From NCBI RefSeq assembly GCF_018446385.1, contig NC_056001.1, forward strand, positions 12,580,672 through 12,644,671: a DNA stretch of 64,000 nt. The letters run 5' to 3'. A model generated the notes under the pieces. That model had not been told where the DNA came from and ran no database searches. It saw only the letters and a list, made by a program, of their open reading frames with translations. This DNA is from Zingiber officinale (Eukaryota; Streptophyta; Magnoliopsida; Zingiberales; Zingiberaceae). Within the stretch, counting starts at the first letter, position 1; each line of letters opens with the position of its first letter. A program made the position numbers and the translations under genes. Positions 35,068 through 48,000 of the stretch are shown one piece after another.

Positions 35068-35224
35068 CAGTGTCGGACGAGATAATTTAGCGGAGAAGGA
35101 TCTCATAGACGGGATGGAGATGAGGCCAGGCGGGGTGAAGGTAGATATCCTCCTCTGGGTCGGCGGGATCCGCGTCGGTGTTCTGGCGGGAGGCCAAAGA
35201 GAGAATGCGGAAGATGTTGACAGC

Positions 35225-35244
35225 TACCTTGACCCCGCCTGGCC
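35225..35244. other. Inverted filler at the PP2A pseudogene deletion junction
   Basis: Twenty bases at the point where about 36 expected B56 codons are missing. They are the reverse complement, with one mismatch, of 35124-35143, the part of the gene encoding the conserved Tyr-Leu-x-Pro-Ala-Trp-Pro stretch. Confidence 0.75.
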
Positions 35245-35522
35245 TTGAGCGTGTTGGAGAAGTCGAAAACCACAGCGCGGATCTGAAGCTTACGGATGAA
35301 GAGCGCCCGGCGCTCGGGGATGGGCACGTCCTGGAAGAGCGGGAGGGACTCGACCTGCAGGACGACACCAGAGGCGGGGGAGGGGGAGACGGGAGCGGAT
35401 ACGACGGGGCGGGAGGCGAGGTTGATGGTGACGGTGGGATGGCCGCCGGCGGGGGTTAAGGAGGCAACGGACTCCGCCTTGGAGGCCTTGCGGCAGCCCC
35501 GCTTTTTGATCCCGTTGAATAT

Positions 35523-36458
35523 TGACGAACCACTAAGCTTAACCCTAGATTGGCCTCCGCTAGTGTCCCCCAATCCGAAGGGGCGACCTGGAAACCCTAG
35601 GCTCAGCAATTTAGCACATGAGGAAGAATGCTAAAAGGGAACAAGGGAGAATGAGAAGAAATTTTATTCAATGGGATAGAGGAAATGAGGAATGCAAAGA
35701 CTGGAGGATAAATGAAAATTGGAGAGACAGAGACAAAGGGATTTTTTCCTTTTTTCAGGATGAAGTTTCAGGATGAAGATGGTGGTTGGATCCGGTGGTT
35801 TGTTGGGGGTGCGGGGAAGAAATATTTATTTATTATTATTATTATTTTTAAAAGGTCGAGGATTCTGAATGCTCCATCACACTTGTGGGCATATTATTAT
35901 TACTATTACGAAAAATGATTGATGATTAAGAATTGACTTATTTAATAAAAAATTAAAAAAGAAGCTAAGTAAAATCTTTATTTTATGTCTAACAAATATT
36001 TTTTTATATAGGTAAATTTATATTATCTTCATTAATCAAAATCTTTATTTCCATTTCCTAGTTAAATATAATAGACATTAATTTATCTAATTGTCTATGA
36101 TATTTTCAAGTATAAAAAGTTTAAAAAGGAGTATAATTTTTCTTAAATTCAGCACATTAAATTAAAATTCAATAAATTTTCTATCAAATTGAGCATGACT
36201 ATTTTACCACTTCAATTAGATGAAAAATATACTAGATTTTCTTTAAATGATACTCAATTGGATAGAAAATATACTAGATTTTCTTTGAATGGTATTGAAT
36301 TTAGAAAAATTATATTAAGTAGGAAAAAAGTCATATTCAATTTGATATAAAATATACTGGATTCTAGTTTAAAGTGTTGAATTTAAGAAAAATTATACTT
36401 ATTTTTAGATTTTTATACCTAAAAAATATGAGAGGACAATTTTGTTAGAAATATACTG
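35523..36458. other. Former 5' region of the PP2A gene and AT-rich repeats
   Basis: 35523-about 35810 is the old 5' leader and promoter of the PP2A pseudogene. A TTA microsatellite lies near 35827. From about 36150 an irregular array of related AT-rich units (each containing ATATACTRGATT) begins; it resumes after the solo LTR and runs to about 37420. Confidence 0.6.
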
Positions 36459-37306
36459 TGATCTTGTCCAAGCGCTGAGTCGATGAAAACTGGGGACGTG
36501 GCGCTCTCTGCTGCCTCCGGGTGATCTCCGCGGTGACGTGGGCCTCCGGTGAACCTGCAACAAAGTCGGGCCGGGAATGGGTTCCCGGCGACGATCCTCC
36601 GACGCTCAAGTCAGGCAACGATAAGGTGAAACAGAGGTCAAATGGCGAGACTGTGGCTACAGTAGATGAGGAGAAAAACCATACCTCCGTCGAAGTCCGG
36701 AGATCTTTATATAGGACCCCGGAGAGGCGCGTGCACACTTCCTGAAACTTGCACGCTCCTCAAAGCATACCTCAGAATGATTGTGTCAGAAAAACGTGTC
36801 TGACGCCATACCGCAACTGTCCGAGCATATCTCTGCTACGACAGTGGAAACTTCCACCGTATGATCCTCAGTACGACCCGACCGTCAACCATGCTGATTG
36901 TCGTTAGCAGGTGTCTCGAGAATGATATCACTAGCTGCCCTCTTTGTACTCTTCTAAGTCTTTTGTCTCTTATTGGGCCGGACGGGATGTCCGCTCGGCT
37001 TCCAGAGTGCTCGGGTGTGCATGTGCATCGGACCGGGCGAGAAGGCCGCTCGGTCACATACTCGGACGGGAGTGCGATCTGGTTGGCTTGCGGTTCGGCT
37101 GAGCGGATCGATCGCTCGGCACGATGGTTCCTCTATAAGGGCGCGTGTGTGTCGGAAGCTCGACCTGAGATCGAGCTATCTACACGCCGACCTGGGATTT
37201 ACTCCGGCTGGTCGGCAGGTGGCTTTCCCCCGCTCAGCCAGGACCTTGACTCCCTCGTGTCATTGACCCCTCCCTATGTGGGCCTCCGATTCTTACCACC
37301 GGATCA
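36459..37306. mobile_element. Solo LTR (LTR retrotransposon remnant)
   Basis: An 848-bp GC-rich block in AT-rich DNA, starting TGATCTTGTCC and ending CACCGGATCA, so it has TG...CA ends inside short inverted tips. Flanked by a perfect 5-bp duplication TACTG (36454-36458 and 37307-37311). Possible TATA motifs lie at about 36708 and 37132. There is no internal coding region, so it is most simply a solo LTR left by LTR-LTR recombination. Family and orientation are not determined. Confidence 0.8.
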
Positions 37307-38243
37307 TACTGGATTCTAATTTAAAGTGCTGAATTTAAGAAAAATTATAATCAATTTTAGACTTTTTGTATCTAAAAAAATCTAAAGGATAATTAAGTAA
37401 CAATATTTGTATAAGGGAGTTGAAGCAAATAAAATTTTATATGCAGGGAGTGGAAATAAAATTTTTTAGATATAAAAACTACATACAAAGTTAAAATTAC
37501 GATGAGTGATTTTTCTCTAATTTATAATTTTTTATCTTAGGTTCAATTTGTAAACTTAACACCAGAATCTACTTCCAGTCCATGATCAATAACCAAAGTG
37601 TCGGTGGAATTGTTTGACCGAATGTAAAAGGTTTATTTAGTTCAGGTAAGTATTTTTACAATTAGATTAATATATATTTTTTTGAAAACGTATTTAAATA
37701 AACTAATCCGAATGCGCCACTTTATTGAGGCTTAGCTTGAATTTTAAAACATTGATCTAACAATAAATAGATCGACTTGGTTAATTCTTCCATCCTCTAT
37801 TTAGAATTTAATTCCTTTTCGAATTTCTTATAGACCGATTGTTTTGTTGGGTTCCAACTATTTGGATCAAATGAAGAATATGTTTCAATTTTATTGCAAT
37901 CAATTTGGTAATTCTACCTTCAACGAGGAGAATGTCAATGATAGAAAACTTTTTTGGGAGGGATCACAAAGAATAGCGCACTTAACTGATAAAATCGCCT
38001 TAGGTGTTGTTAGCTTAATTATTTTTCTCCAGGAGAGAGAGTTCATGAGGGAAAGGGAGAATATGGCCAATTACTTAGAGATAACTCCGAGGGAAGAATT
38101 GCATACCTCCACAATTGCCTAAGTTTGTTTTGGTCCGACCACAAGGAATAGAGCTCTAGCATCCTGTCAAGGCGTGACAATACGCTTCTACCTCTTTGGG
38201 GGCATCCTCAGGATGAAGCATGGTACACTTTTTTTTTTAATCC
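37307..38243. other. AT-rich intergenic DNA
   Basis: The rest of the AT-rich unit split by the solo LTR, then low-complexity DNA. A 92-codon frame at 37844-38122 has no recognisable features and is probably chance. Confidence 0.55.
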
Positions 38244-38735
38244 TCAAAACAATATTGGAACAAATATAATGTAGTAGTAATCCTCCTCTAACTCTTCAAA
38301 GGAAGTATAACCTACCTTCCTCATCAATCCCAGCAATCCTTGTAATATTTCTGCAGATCTCGTGTTCAACGTATTGCCAGCTACAGATGACTCCGGACCA
38401 TCGCAGGTCTCAATCCAACTGCAAGCTGGAACATGTTCCAATCCTATCTCCTTCATCCGCCCCCTCACCTTCTTAGCTTCTTCCCATCTCCCAACCTGGG
38501 AGTACAAATCCAAAATGAGAATGTAGTTCCCTGTGCACACAGGCTCAATCTCCAGCAGAGGTTCAAAGGCAAGCCGCCCAAGTGCAACATCACCGTATAC
38601 CAATGCTCCATTGAGCTTCGCACCCCACGCCTTGCAATTTGGCTCAAATGGCATCTTTTCGATGAACTCAGTAGCCTCTCTAATCTTTCAGCCATGGCTA
38701 AGGACAAGCATGCAGACTGTTGAGATCAAGGTGGC
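38244..38735 (-). pseudogene. PPR protein pseudogene fragment (last PPR and E motif)
   Basis: On the minus strand, 38244-38654 encodes FEPNCKAWGAKLNGALVYGD, then the E-motif-like TGNYILILDLYSQVGRWEEA and VPACSWIE, typical of the C-terminal end of PLS-class PPR proteins. The preceding repeat (ACLSLAMAERLE) continues in another frame from about 38690 up to about 38735, so there is at least one frameshift. Nothing upstream is recognisable. It is distinct from the PPR genes at 1 and 10060 and lies downstream of the KTF1-like gene. Confidence 0.75.
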
Positions 38736-39037
38736 TGGGAACAAACCATGAGAGTCCTCGAGGAAGATGCAACGATCAGGGCTTGCGAGGAATTTGAATG
38801 GTAAGATACATTTGCCATCATTTTCAACCACAAAACAAAATAAATAAAATAAAAAATTAAGCTCTACGAGCAATAGAATCTATGCATGCCACCGTGAATG
38901 TAGAGGTGTTACGAAGATTTGATGCAGACGAAGTTAACAAGTGCTACATGAGTTTTAAAACAGTTGCACTGGCATTGAAACAGACAATCTACCAGCATAC
39001 ACCAGATTTATGAACAAAGACTCAGAAAAACATCAAC

Positions 39038-42000
39038 TTACCATCCTCCCTTGCTTCCACTTCCCTCGTTTTTGCGCCAAGATCCAGCAGCTTTTCCCCA
39101 ACCGTTTCCTTCATCACCCGCAACTGGTGCATCTTGCGAATTTTCCCATGTTCCCTCCACTTTGAGATCGGCTTGTCCAGGCTGGTTACTCCAAGCAGAA
39201 AACTGACTGCTGCTGAATTCATTAGCATTACCCCATTTCTCTTCTTTCTTACTGTTATCTGAGTTGCCTACTTGATCCTTGCTCCAGTTAGTGGAACAAC
39301 CTTTGTTCTCATCTGGACCCCACTTTGATCCAGAATTTCCCATAAAGGATCCGTCACCAAAGTTTCTTTGGTCATTGTTCCTGCCAGAAGAGAAAAACCC
39401 AGCTTGAGGACCCCGACCACCAGCACCATTATTGTTTCCAAAGTTGTTTCCCCGACCTCTACCTCTACCATGTCGACCGCCATCTAAATTGTCATGACTT
39501 CCAAATCTTCCACGACCAAACCCCCTGCTCTCATCAGAATCATTCATGTGATTCCATTGTCTCTGTTGATTTCCACCAGCATCATTGTTTTGTCCCCTAC
39601 CTCTTCCCCAACCCGCATCAGAATCACACCGGCGATTCCATTGCTTATGTTGATCACCATCAGCAGCATCATTTCTACCCCTTCCTCTTCCCCAACCAGA
39701 TCCCCTACCACCATCATACTCATTTCTGGGCTTCCATTGTCTTTGGTTATCACCACCAGCATCATCGTTTCCTCCCCTTCCTCTTCCTCGACCAGATCCC
39801 CTGCCAGCATCAGAGTCATTCCAGGGCTTCCATGGTCTTTGTTGATCACCACCAGCATCAACATTTCCTCCCCTTCCTCTTCCCCAACTAGATCTTTGAT
39901 ATCCACCCTGACCCATTGGATTCACCATGCTACTATTATTTTGATTATTTTCACTGTCCCAATTGTTTTGGCCTCTCCCTCTTCCCCTACCAAAGCCATA
40001 ACCACCGTCGCCAGATTTTTTCTGGCAATCGCTACCAGTTTCTTCACCAAAAGAATTCCCTCTATTCCAGTTACCATGTTCACTATGTTCAGAAGATCTT
40101 GCTTGGTCCCAACCTCTTGTTTCAGTGGCACTTGAAGAATCTTTTACTTTTTCCCAGTTGCTAACTTGGACAGTAGAATCTTTGGCCATGCCTGCCAAAG
40201 GTAGAGCAGCCCAACTGCTAGTTTGATCCTTGCTAGGAAATGTTGATGATTCCTTAATTTGTCTTGAATTGCTTACCCAATTATCAACATCATCTATCCT
40301 CTCTTGATAATTAGTTTCACCCCAGCAATCTCCTGCAATTTTACTTTTGCCCTTAATGTCCCAAGAATTTGATTTATCAGGGCCATATTCTGAGTTATTC
40401 CAGTTACTGACTTTATCCAAACTGACATCTTTTGGGTTTTCAGTGCTACTTTCAGCTAAATCCCAGTTAGGTATACCAGAACTCTTTCTTAAATTATCAA
40501 AGGCCTCATCAGACCTTGCTTTATCCCAATTTCCTGGGAAAAAAAAAACTTAAGCATTAAAAACAATTGAAAATCCATATCATTCATAAACCTTTGAATG
40601 TTTCTACTCAACCTTCTGTTTTTGTTGTGGCGACGTTGATGCATCCAGAAATTTGCTTGGTATCCGAAGCTTTTACTGTGTTCCATCCAGGCTCATCATC
40701 ATTCTTACCATCTCCTCCATCAGGCCATTTATCTTTTCCTGCACTTTTCTCATTTGCCCAAGTAGACGTTTGATCCTTTGCAATGGATTCATTGCCACGA
40801 CTCTGCAAATTCTTCCAGGCTGTAGTCTGAGAATCACCATTATCTCTTCGCCAACTATGAACCTGAGCACTAGTATGTGCCCCATGAAAATCATCCCTAC
40901 TATTTCCAGACTGTCCATAGTGTCCTCTTCCTCTAGATCTACCTTCTTCAATACCAGAAGACCATGTTTGCTCATTATCAACTTCATTAAAACCACCACT
41001 TCCCTTCGAGCCATCTCGACCTCTTCCTCTTCCCCAATTAGTTTGAGTAGTCCCATCAATATCTCTTTGTTGGTTAAAATTCTTCCCATAGTTATTCTGT
41101 TCACCATCTTCATCATTTTTCTCCCTATCTATTTCTAATGTAGATGTTTGAACCCAATTAGTGTTCTTGTTCGATCCACCAACCTGAGATCCATTTCCAC
41201 TATCCCAATTCACTTTTTCAGCTTTAGCAGAGCCCCAAACATCACTGACTTCCACCTGTGGTTTTACACTTTTGCCCCAAGAATCCTCTTCAGACCTCAC
41301 CTTCTGTTTTTCATGTAAACTTTTATCAGATTGTGTCCAACAGCCAGCAGAAGCATCACATATTTGGTCCACTTTTGCTTGAGAATTTGCGGGGTTGCTC
41401 CACACATCTTCACTATTCACTTTCCCTTTGCTGTCCCAGGAACATGCATTACTTTTTCCTCCAGCATAATCGATGGGATGTTTTGACTTCTCCCATCCAT
41501 CAGTATCATTAGCCTGATCATGACAACTTTCATTATTTCTTTGAGGTTTTGCAGCTTGAATCAAGCAATCATTGTCACTATTTCCTTTCTCTTTACTGTC
41601 CCAGGAACACGCACTATCCTTTTTAGCACCTTCCATATTCCAGCTTCCTCCAGCATTATTGGTAGAAAGTTTTGACATCTCCCATCCAGCTGTTACATTG
41701 TTCTTGTCATTGCAGATCTGATTGATTTTTTCTTGAGATTTTGCAGGTTGGCTCCAAGCATTATTGTTATTCAAACTTTCCTTGCCTTTGCTGTCCAAAG
41801 AGCATGCATTTTCCTTTTTAGCACCTTCCATATCCCAGCTTCCACCCGCATTACTGATAGAAAATTTTGCAGGTTGGCTCCCAGTATCATTGTAATTCAA
41901 ACTTTCTTTTCCTTTGCTGTCCAAAGAGCATGCATTGTCTTTTTTAGGACCTTCTATATCCCAGCTTCCATCTGCATTACTGCTAGAAAATTTTGCAGTT

Positions 42001-45000
42001 TCCCATCCGTCTTCTACTGTAGTCCTATTATCAAAGCTGTGGTTGATTTTTTCTTGAGATGTTGCAGGTTTGCTCCAGGTATCTTCCTCGCTATTCAGTT
42101 TTTCTTTTCCTTTGCTACACCAAGAAAATGCATTGTCCTTTTTACCACCTTCCATATCCCAGCTTCCACCAGCATTACTATTGGAAATTTTTGATTTCAT
42201 CAGATCATCTGTTACAATACTGTTATCACAAGTTTGGCTTTTTTCATGAACACGAGAACTAGATGACTTTCCCCAATCATCTTCTGTTTTGTCAGCACAT
42301 GTCACTTTACTACTCCAAGAATCAGCTCCAAGTTCTTGACCAAATTAGAAATACATGGGTATAAATATTTAAATTTTAAAGAACTAAACAGACACAAATA
42401 GAAAGGATTGTTTGTTCTTTCTCACCAGTGAATGAGTTTGTTGCTTTACCCCATCCATCTAGAGCTTCACTAGAGTCACATGCTATCTGTTTAGTCGTGT
42501 GCATCGTACTAGCCCAAGGATCAGATTTCTGTCCTTCATCTGTTCAATATTGGCCAATAAACATCAAGTAAAAATAAATAAAGTTAAAATAGGGAGAGAA
42601 TTGGTTCAAGCCTACCCCTATTAGGAATAGGTTGTTTACCCCAGTTGTCCGTTGTGTTACCAAATTCATCTGTATCATTTTTAATCATAGTTCCCAGTTT
42701 ACTTCCCCAAGGATCCTCTTCCACTCCTGCTTATGACATGCAGAAACAAGAACAATTAGTTCATGTTAATGCAGATGAATATTAGAGCAAAAAAGGAAAT
42801 TCAGAAAAACAACTTATATCTACAAATCATAACAAAATTTAAACTTACATTTATTCCATTCACTAAAGATACAGTGTATGCCAAAAAGGTCATACACAAC
42901 TAGAAACATATGTTGCACAACAATATATGCAAGATGAGAAAATCAATAATAGTGATGGAATACTTTTGTTAAAACAAGTACATATAAAAGATAACACATT
43001 TGTTGATTGTTTCAGATTTGTCGTTAAACATTAATCCTAGTTACCTTTCCATCGGAGTAAAAATAGCACTGCATTTTTAACTATGGATGCAGTTGTTGCA
43101 GGTCCAGTTGACCTAGATTCAGGCCAATACATTGCCTATTCCAGCAACGCCTGACCACTTTCTGGGACTTATATGAATCAGCATTTATGTCATTAAAAAT
43201 AAAAGGCAGCCAGGCTCTTGTACCAGGATTAATTTGTCCGCTTAATTAACCAGAAACTAAATTAATAGCTTCAGAAAGATAATTGACATTGACAAAATAT
43301 TAAGTACTAGTATAATGTAATCAGAAAAATACAGATACTCTTCTGTGAGTAAATAATTCCAGAAATAAACATGTCTAGTTAAAGATTCAGGAACAATTTC
43401 ATTATAAACAAACTCTAAACGTGCAATTTACAGTATGAAATTCAGCTTCAAATCCTTCAAAATAACCAAACATTTGAATCTCATCTGGGATTAAATTTTA
43501 AACATCAAAGTTTACCTATATATGTAAAAAAGCATAACCATCAATCTTCACAAACTTTTTAACATACAACTGAGCTTGCCAAATTGAAACATCATTCGTC
43601 AAATTTGTGGTGGACAAAATCATCACATATTGACATAATTTTGTAAAAATAGGAGTAAAAAACCCAGAGATAATGATTACAAGTTTCATTTTAGTCAAAC
43701 AATTTGTAACAAATTAAGATTAGGCATAGAGGTGACTATTGGGGTGGGCCACCTGTGGGGCAGTCCTACACAGCACAGTAAATTAAATATTTTTAATAAT
43801 ATTTAACAATAAATATCATTTTTAACAATATTTAAAAAATATTTTTATTAATCTTTTAGTATTTTTAAAATAAATTTAAAATATTTTGAAATAGTTGGAC
43901 CGGCAAGCCCAGGACAACACTCATGAGCAGCATGCTCTGGCCAGGCTATTCATTGGACCATTGGTCCATCCAAGGCACCTAACGAACATGCTCAACAAAT
44001 TAACACCTCTAGTTAGGCTGAGGTAGATCTGATTTGAGTAAATATTATGCAACTTCAAGGTTTGCATAATATCTACCGGCTCCTACTCACTGATCAAATA
44101 TTTTTGATGATAGGCACAACCTCGGCCATATGCAAAGCATGAAAATCTGTGTTACACAGCTTCTAAATCTCATCTAAAGGAGATGAAAAAGTAGAATAAG
44201 GCTTAAATTAAGTGTGAGGAAAAACTTAATTATAATGAACAACTAACTATTCAAGCTCAAATGTATCTGCACATGGTTTCATTATAGTCAATTGCATGGT
44301 ACTTCCAAAATTCATAACCCATCAAAGAAAACTAAAATAAGTGTAGTGAAATGTGACTTATATAAGCACAAGCTAGTTAATCAATGTACCTTTCTTATTA
44401 TCTGCCATGCCTGTGTGAGTGGGGGTAGAAAAGGTCTGCCAAGAATCCCTGAGAAAAATACAGCATAAAAATGAAACGAGGCTGTCTTCTGCTGTTTCGC
44501 ATGCCTAGTTGGCTAAATAAAAATCATCCATGCCATATAGATGAAAAGCATACAAAAATTAGATGCTTAAAGGAAATCTAATGGCACAACACATACGTGT
44601 ATTCTTCTGTTTCGCATGAATTTTTGTGGGCAAAATAAAAACATGCATGATACAGAGGGAAAACAGCATGCAAAAACCAAGAATGCTTTAAAGAAAATTT
44701 AAAAGGGACTGAAAACAGATTATTTAATAATGGAAAATTTGGCAAAAAAACACGCCTACTTATCATCACCCTTGATAAATGTTCCATTAGTAAAACTAAT
44801 CTCCACATATTAAGAATGCATGTTAAACATTCAAAGTAACCATTTGCCTCTTGTTACTGTAAGGAGAAACAAAAGTTTACGATGCACAAAATGACACAGA
44901 TGTGCATTTGCAACTAGAGAACCAATATATTGCTAAATATGGACTTGCATAGTAAACTTTCCCTTTACAAGTTACTTCAGAAGATTACAGTGCACTGCAT

Positions 45001-48000
45001 AGTTTGTGTCAGACCTCGTATGGCCAGCTAAATGGGTGTACAAACAGTGTCCAATTATCAATGAATCCCACATACAATAAAGATAAAAATAAAATAAAGT
45101 AAACTAACAAGAGCTTGAGATGTTGAAGAAGCCTTCAACTCAAGTTTCACTCAAGCTCTTGGATCTTTTAACCACTTAATTAGCTTAAGCACAGAACTAT
45201 TTCTGAGCATTTTTTGGAAGTTTTTAGTGCACAAAAGCTCTCCAAAAGCTTATATAGTCCCCACCTTAGTCCCAAGTTCTAAAAATTGTTCTCCAATATG
45301 AACATGGAACTCCAACAGTTATATGTTTCAATCAACTAGAAAAAACTTCCAGTTCAATGATCATCTTTCCAATGCTTCCAATCAACTGAAAATTATTTCA
45401 TTCAACCAGAAAAGTAAAATCTAATAATACAGTATACAAATAATGTTATATAAATATAAAAATAATAAATAATAAAATAGATTATAGCCAATAATAAATT
45501 TATACTTTTAATATTCTAATGTAAATCAGCCAATTCTTCAAAGTCATCTCAAAATTTATCAAATTTTAATAGATTTCATTAATTTTCTAATGTAATTTAA
45601 TTAGTTTCTAGCTAAATTTTTTTGAATATATACTTTTTCTGAACTTCTCTTCAATTTTTATAATATATTAATTTTTCAAAAATATCAAGTCAGTCATTTT
45701 GCTCATACCAATGCAACTCAGGCAATTCATATCAAATAGGCTGATTTTGCTTAGTATGCACAAAGCCAACGCTTATCGACATATACATGAAACATTTCAA
45801 GTGAACTGCAAAGGGGTTTTCCAACTACATTGACACTAACTCGCATCCATGGGACACTTAAAAATTTAGGAAGGTATAATCATATGATGATTTAACTTCC
45901 CACAGTTATCAAGCTTCTCCAAGTTAATTTTGCAGTTAATCACAATCCTCCATTTCAATGAGGCAGACATAAGTGATGCAATCCCTCAAGCAAAGCATAT
46001 TTGAGGATACTAATTCCTCATCTAAATGGTGGCTAAGGCAGGCCTAGGCAAGAGACGGACATCAACCGTACCACTTTTGTCAAAGGCGGCATTTTAGGCG
46101 GTCAAAGTCAACATAGGTTAAACTGACCTCCTTCCGCCTCCAACCGCCACCGCCATCGCCATCGCCATCGCCTTCGCCTGCTATTGTCATTAGATTCATG
46201 GAGTGAAATGTCGTTCCATGCCGAGCAACACAGACAATATTTACCGTTCCTTCGAATGGGTGAAACCGGCACCTCGTGCCCCAAAGCTTCGCTTGGCGTG
46301 GACGACTGCGTGGGGAGGGGGGATCTCGGGACGCCTCTGACTGTGCCGAAAGTGTTCCGCAACGCCTTCGGCGCCGCAAGATGCCTTCGGTACCACCGGA
46401 AGCGTCACAGGATCCCCCACAGGCAGAGATGTTTTTACAGTGTTAAATTAAATTTTTTTTATTTAATTAATTTAAACAATTCCCAAGGTGTGTGATATTT
46501 TAAACAGACTTTTATAAACTCTAATTAAATTATCCCAATAAAATATATTTAAAATTATTTTTTACTTAATTAATTAATATTCTGAAATTTTATTTTTTAA
46601 TATTTTAAATGAAATATATTCTAATATTTTTTTATTATTTTAAATTTCATTAAAACTTAAAAAAAAATCTAATTTTTCTTAACAAATTAGATTTATATTA
46701 TGATAATTTTTTTATAGTTTATTTTTTTATTATTTTACTGTTTAATTGATATTTTTACTATTTTAAATATATATTATTTAAATTAATAATTAATTAAACG
46801 AATAACTATATTTAATTATTTTTCTAACCATATTAAATTGTCCAATAATTGAGAATTTATATAAAATCAATATACGACTTATTTTTAAATTATACACAAT
46901 AAATATATTTATCTAATAATTACTATATATAAATATATTTATTGTATATAATTTAAAAATAAATTGTATATTGATTTTATATAAATTCTCAATTATTGGA
47001 CAATTTAATATGGTTAGAAAAATAATTAAATATAGTTTTCGATCTTGGATCGAAACCTCGACGTGGGTCAAGATTGTAAACCGTGATTAGATTAGGCTTT
47101 TGTATATTTTGGATTGAAATCTCACTAAATACAATCGTTTCGATCCTCCACGACGCAAGTCCAAAGGCATCGCATGGGAACACATCCGGACACATCGCCC
47201 GAGTCCGGCGACGCATCCGGACCCGTCGCTCAACACGAGCAGAAACCAAAACGCCAAACAAAACTTAGGTTTTTCTTTTTTAACTTAGGGTTTAATCGAT
47301 TAATAATTTTAATCAACTCCCAATTATAATTGGAATAATTTAAATAGATTTAATTGTAGACTAATAAAATTATTCTATTAATTTAATATATATATTAAAA
47401 ATTATTATTTTTATATTAAAAAATATATTTAGATTAAAATTTTTATTTTTAGTTATTATATTTAGATTAAGTTTTTTTAGAGTTAAAAAAAATTTCACAC
47501 GCGGTCGCTAACTGCTCTGCCACAGCCTACCGCCATCTACAACGCTAATCAGCATCCATATTTGTCCCAAGCAATTGGGGTTGGCTACATAAATTTTAGC
47601 ACTCCATTAAGCAATATGCTAACTGCTGAGGCTATATCACTAATATTCAGAAAAGGAAACATTATAAAAGGATATCCACACTAACCTATCAAATGAAGGC
47701 ACCATAGATTCCCATGAACTTTTCTCTGCTTGCCTTGATGTTTCTCCAGATGTACCGGCTATAAAATCAACAAGCATTTCAGCATTTGTACTTATGCAAT
47801 ATGATAAAGTAAATAATTCTTGTAATCTAAAAGGCATAAACAGTTAGAAAGGAGAATTAAGAAACAAGTAAAACAAATAGCTGCACTGACTTCAACTTTT
47901 CAACACAAGCTAATGAGTTGAAGTAACGGAAAAACCAAAACTCATTTCAACTTGGGGCATAATCAGGAAAAAAAAGTATTATATAGAGTAACACCTGCAG

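Larger units (their letters stand above)
28135..35522 (-). pseudogene. PP2A B'-beta-like (B56) regulatory subunit pseudogene
   Basis: Pieces of a B56 subunit lie in order on the minus strand. The N-terminus is near 35522, where the expected start codon reads ATA before FNGIKKRGCRKASK. Next come VESLPLFQDVPIPERRALF (about 35.3 kb), VNIFRILSLASRQNTDADPA and AWPHL (about 35.1 kb), [16 protein letters not shown] (34.8 kb) and [20 protein letters not shown] to [12 protein letters not shown] (34.6-34.3 kb). Then come EFQRCI (34.16 kb), SIVPFFKKIACCLCSSHFQ (28.8 kb) and NDHIVSLVAQN to EEQREL (28.46-28.14 kb). B56 subunits target PP2A to substrates. This copy has lost its start, has a deletion of about 36 codons after the FDFSNTLK motif, carries stops and frame changes, and is split by a gypsy element and two MITEs. 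A donor after HFQ shows it kept an intron, so it is not a processed copy. Confidence 0.93.

Noticed and set aside
35178-35634. Plus-strand frames over the PP2A pseudogene
   Set aside because: Antisense of the GC-rich former first exon; the B56 similarity is on the minus strand.
37844-38122. 92-codon frame in AT-rich DNA
   Set aside because: No recognisable motif, and neighbouring DNA is repeat-derived.
39494-40135. 213-codon plus-strand frame rich in Ser, Thr, Ile and Pro
   Set aside because: Antisense shadow of the repetitive KTF1 last exon; no independent gene features.
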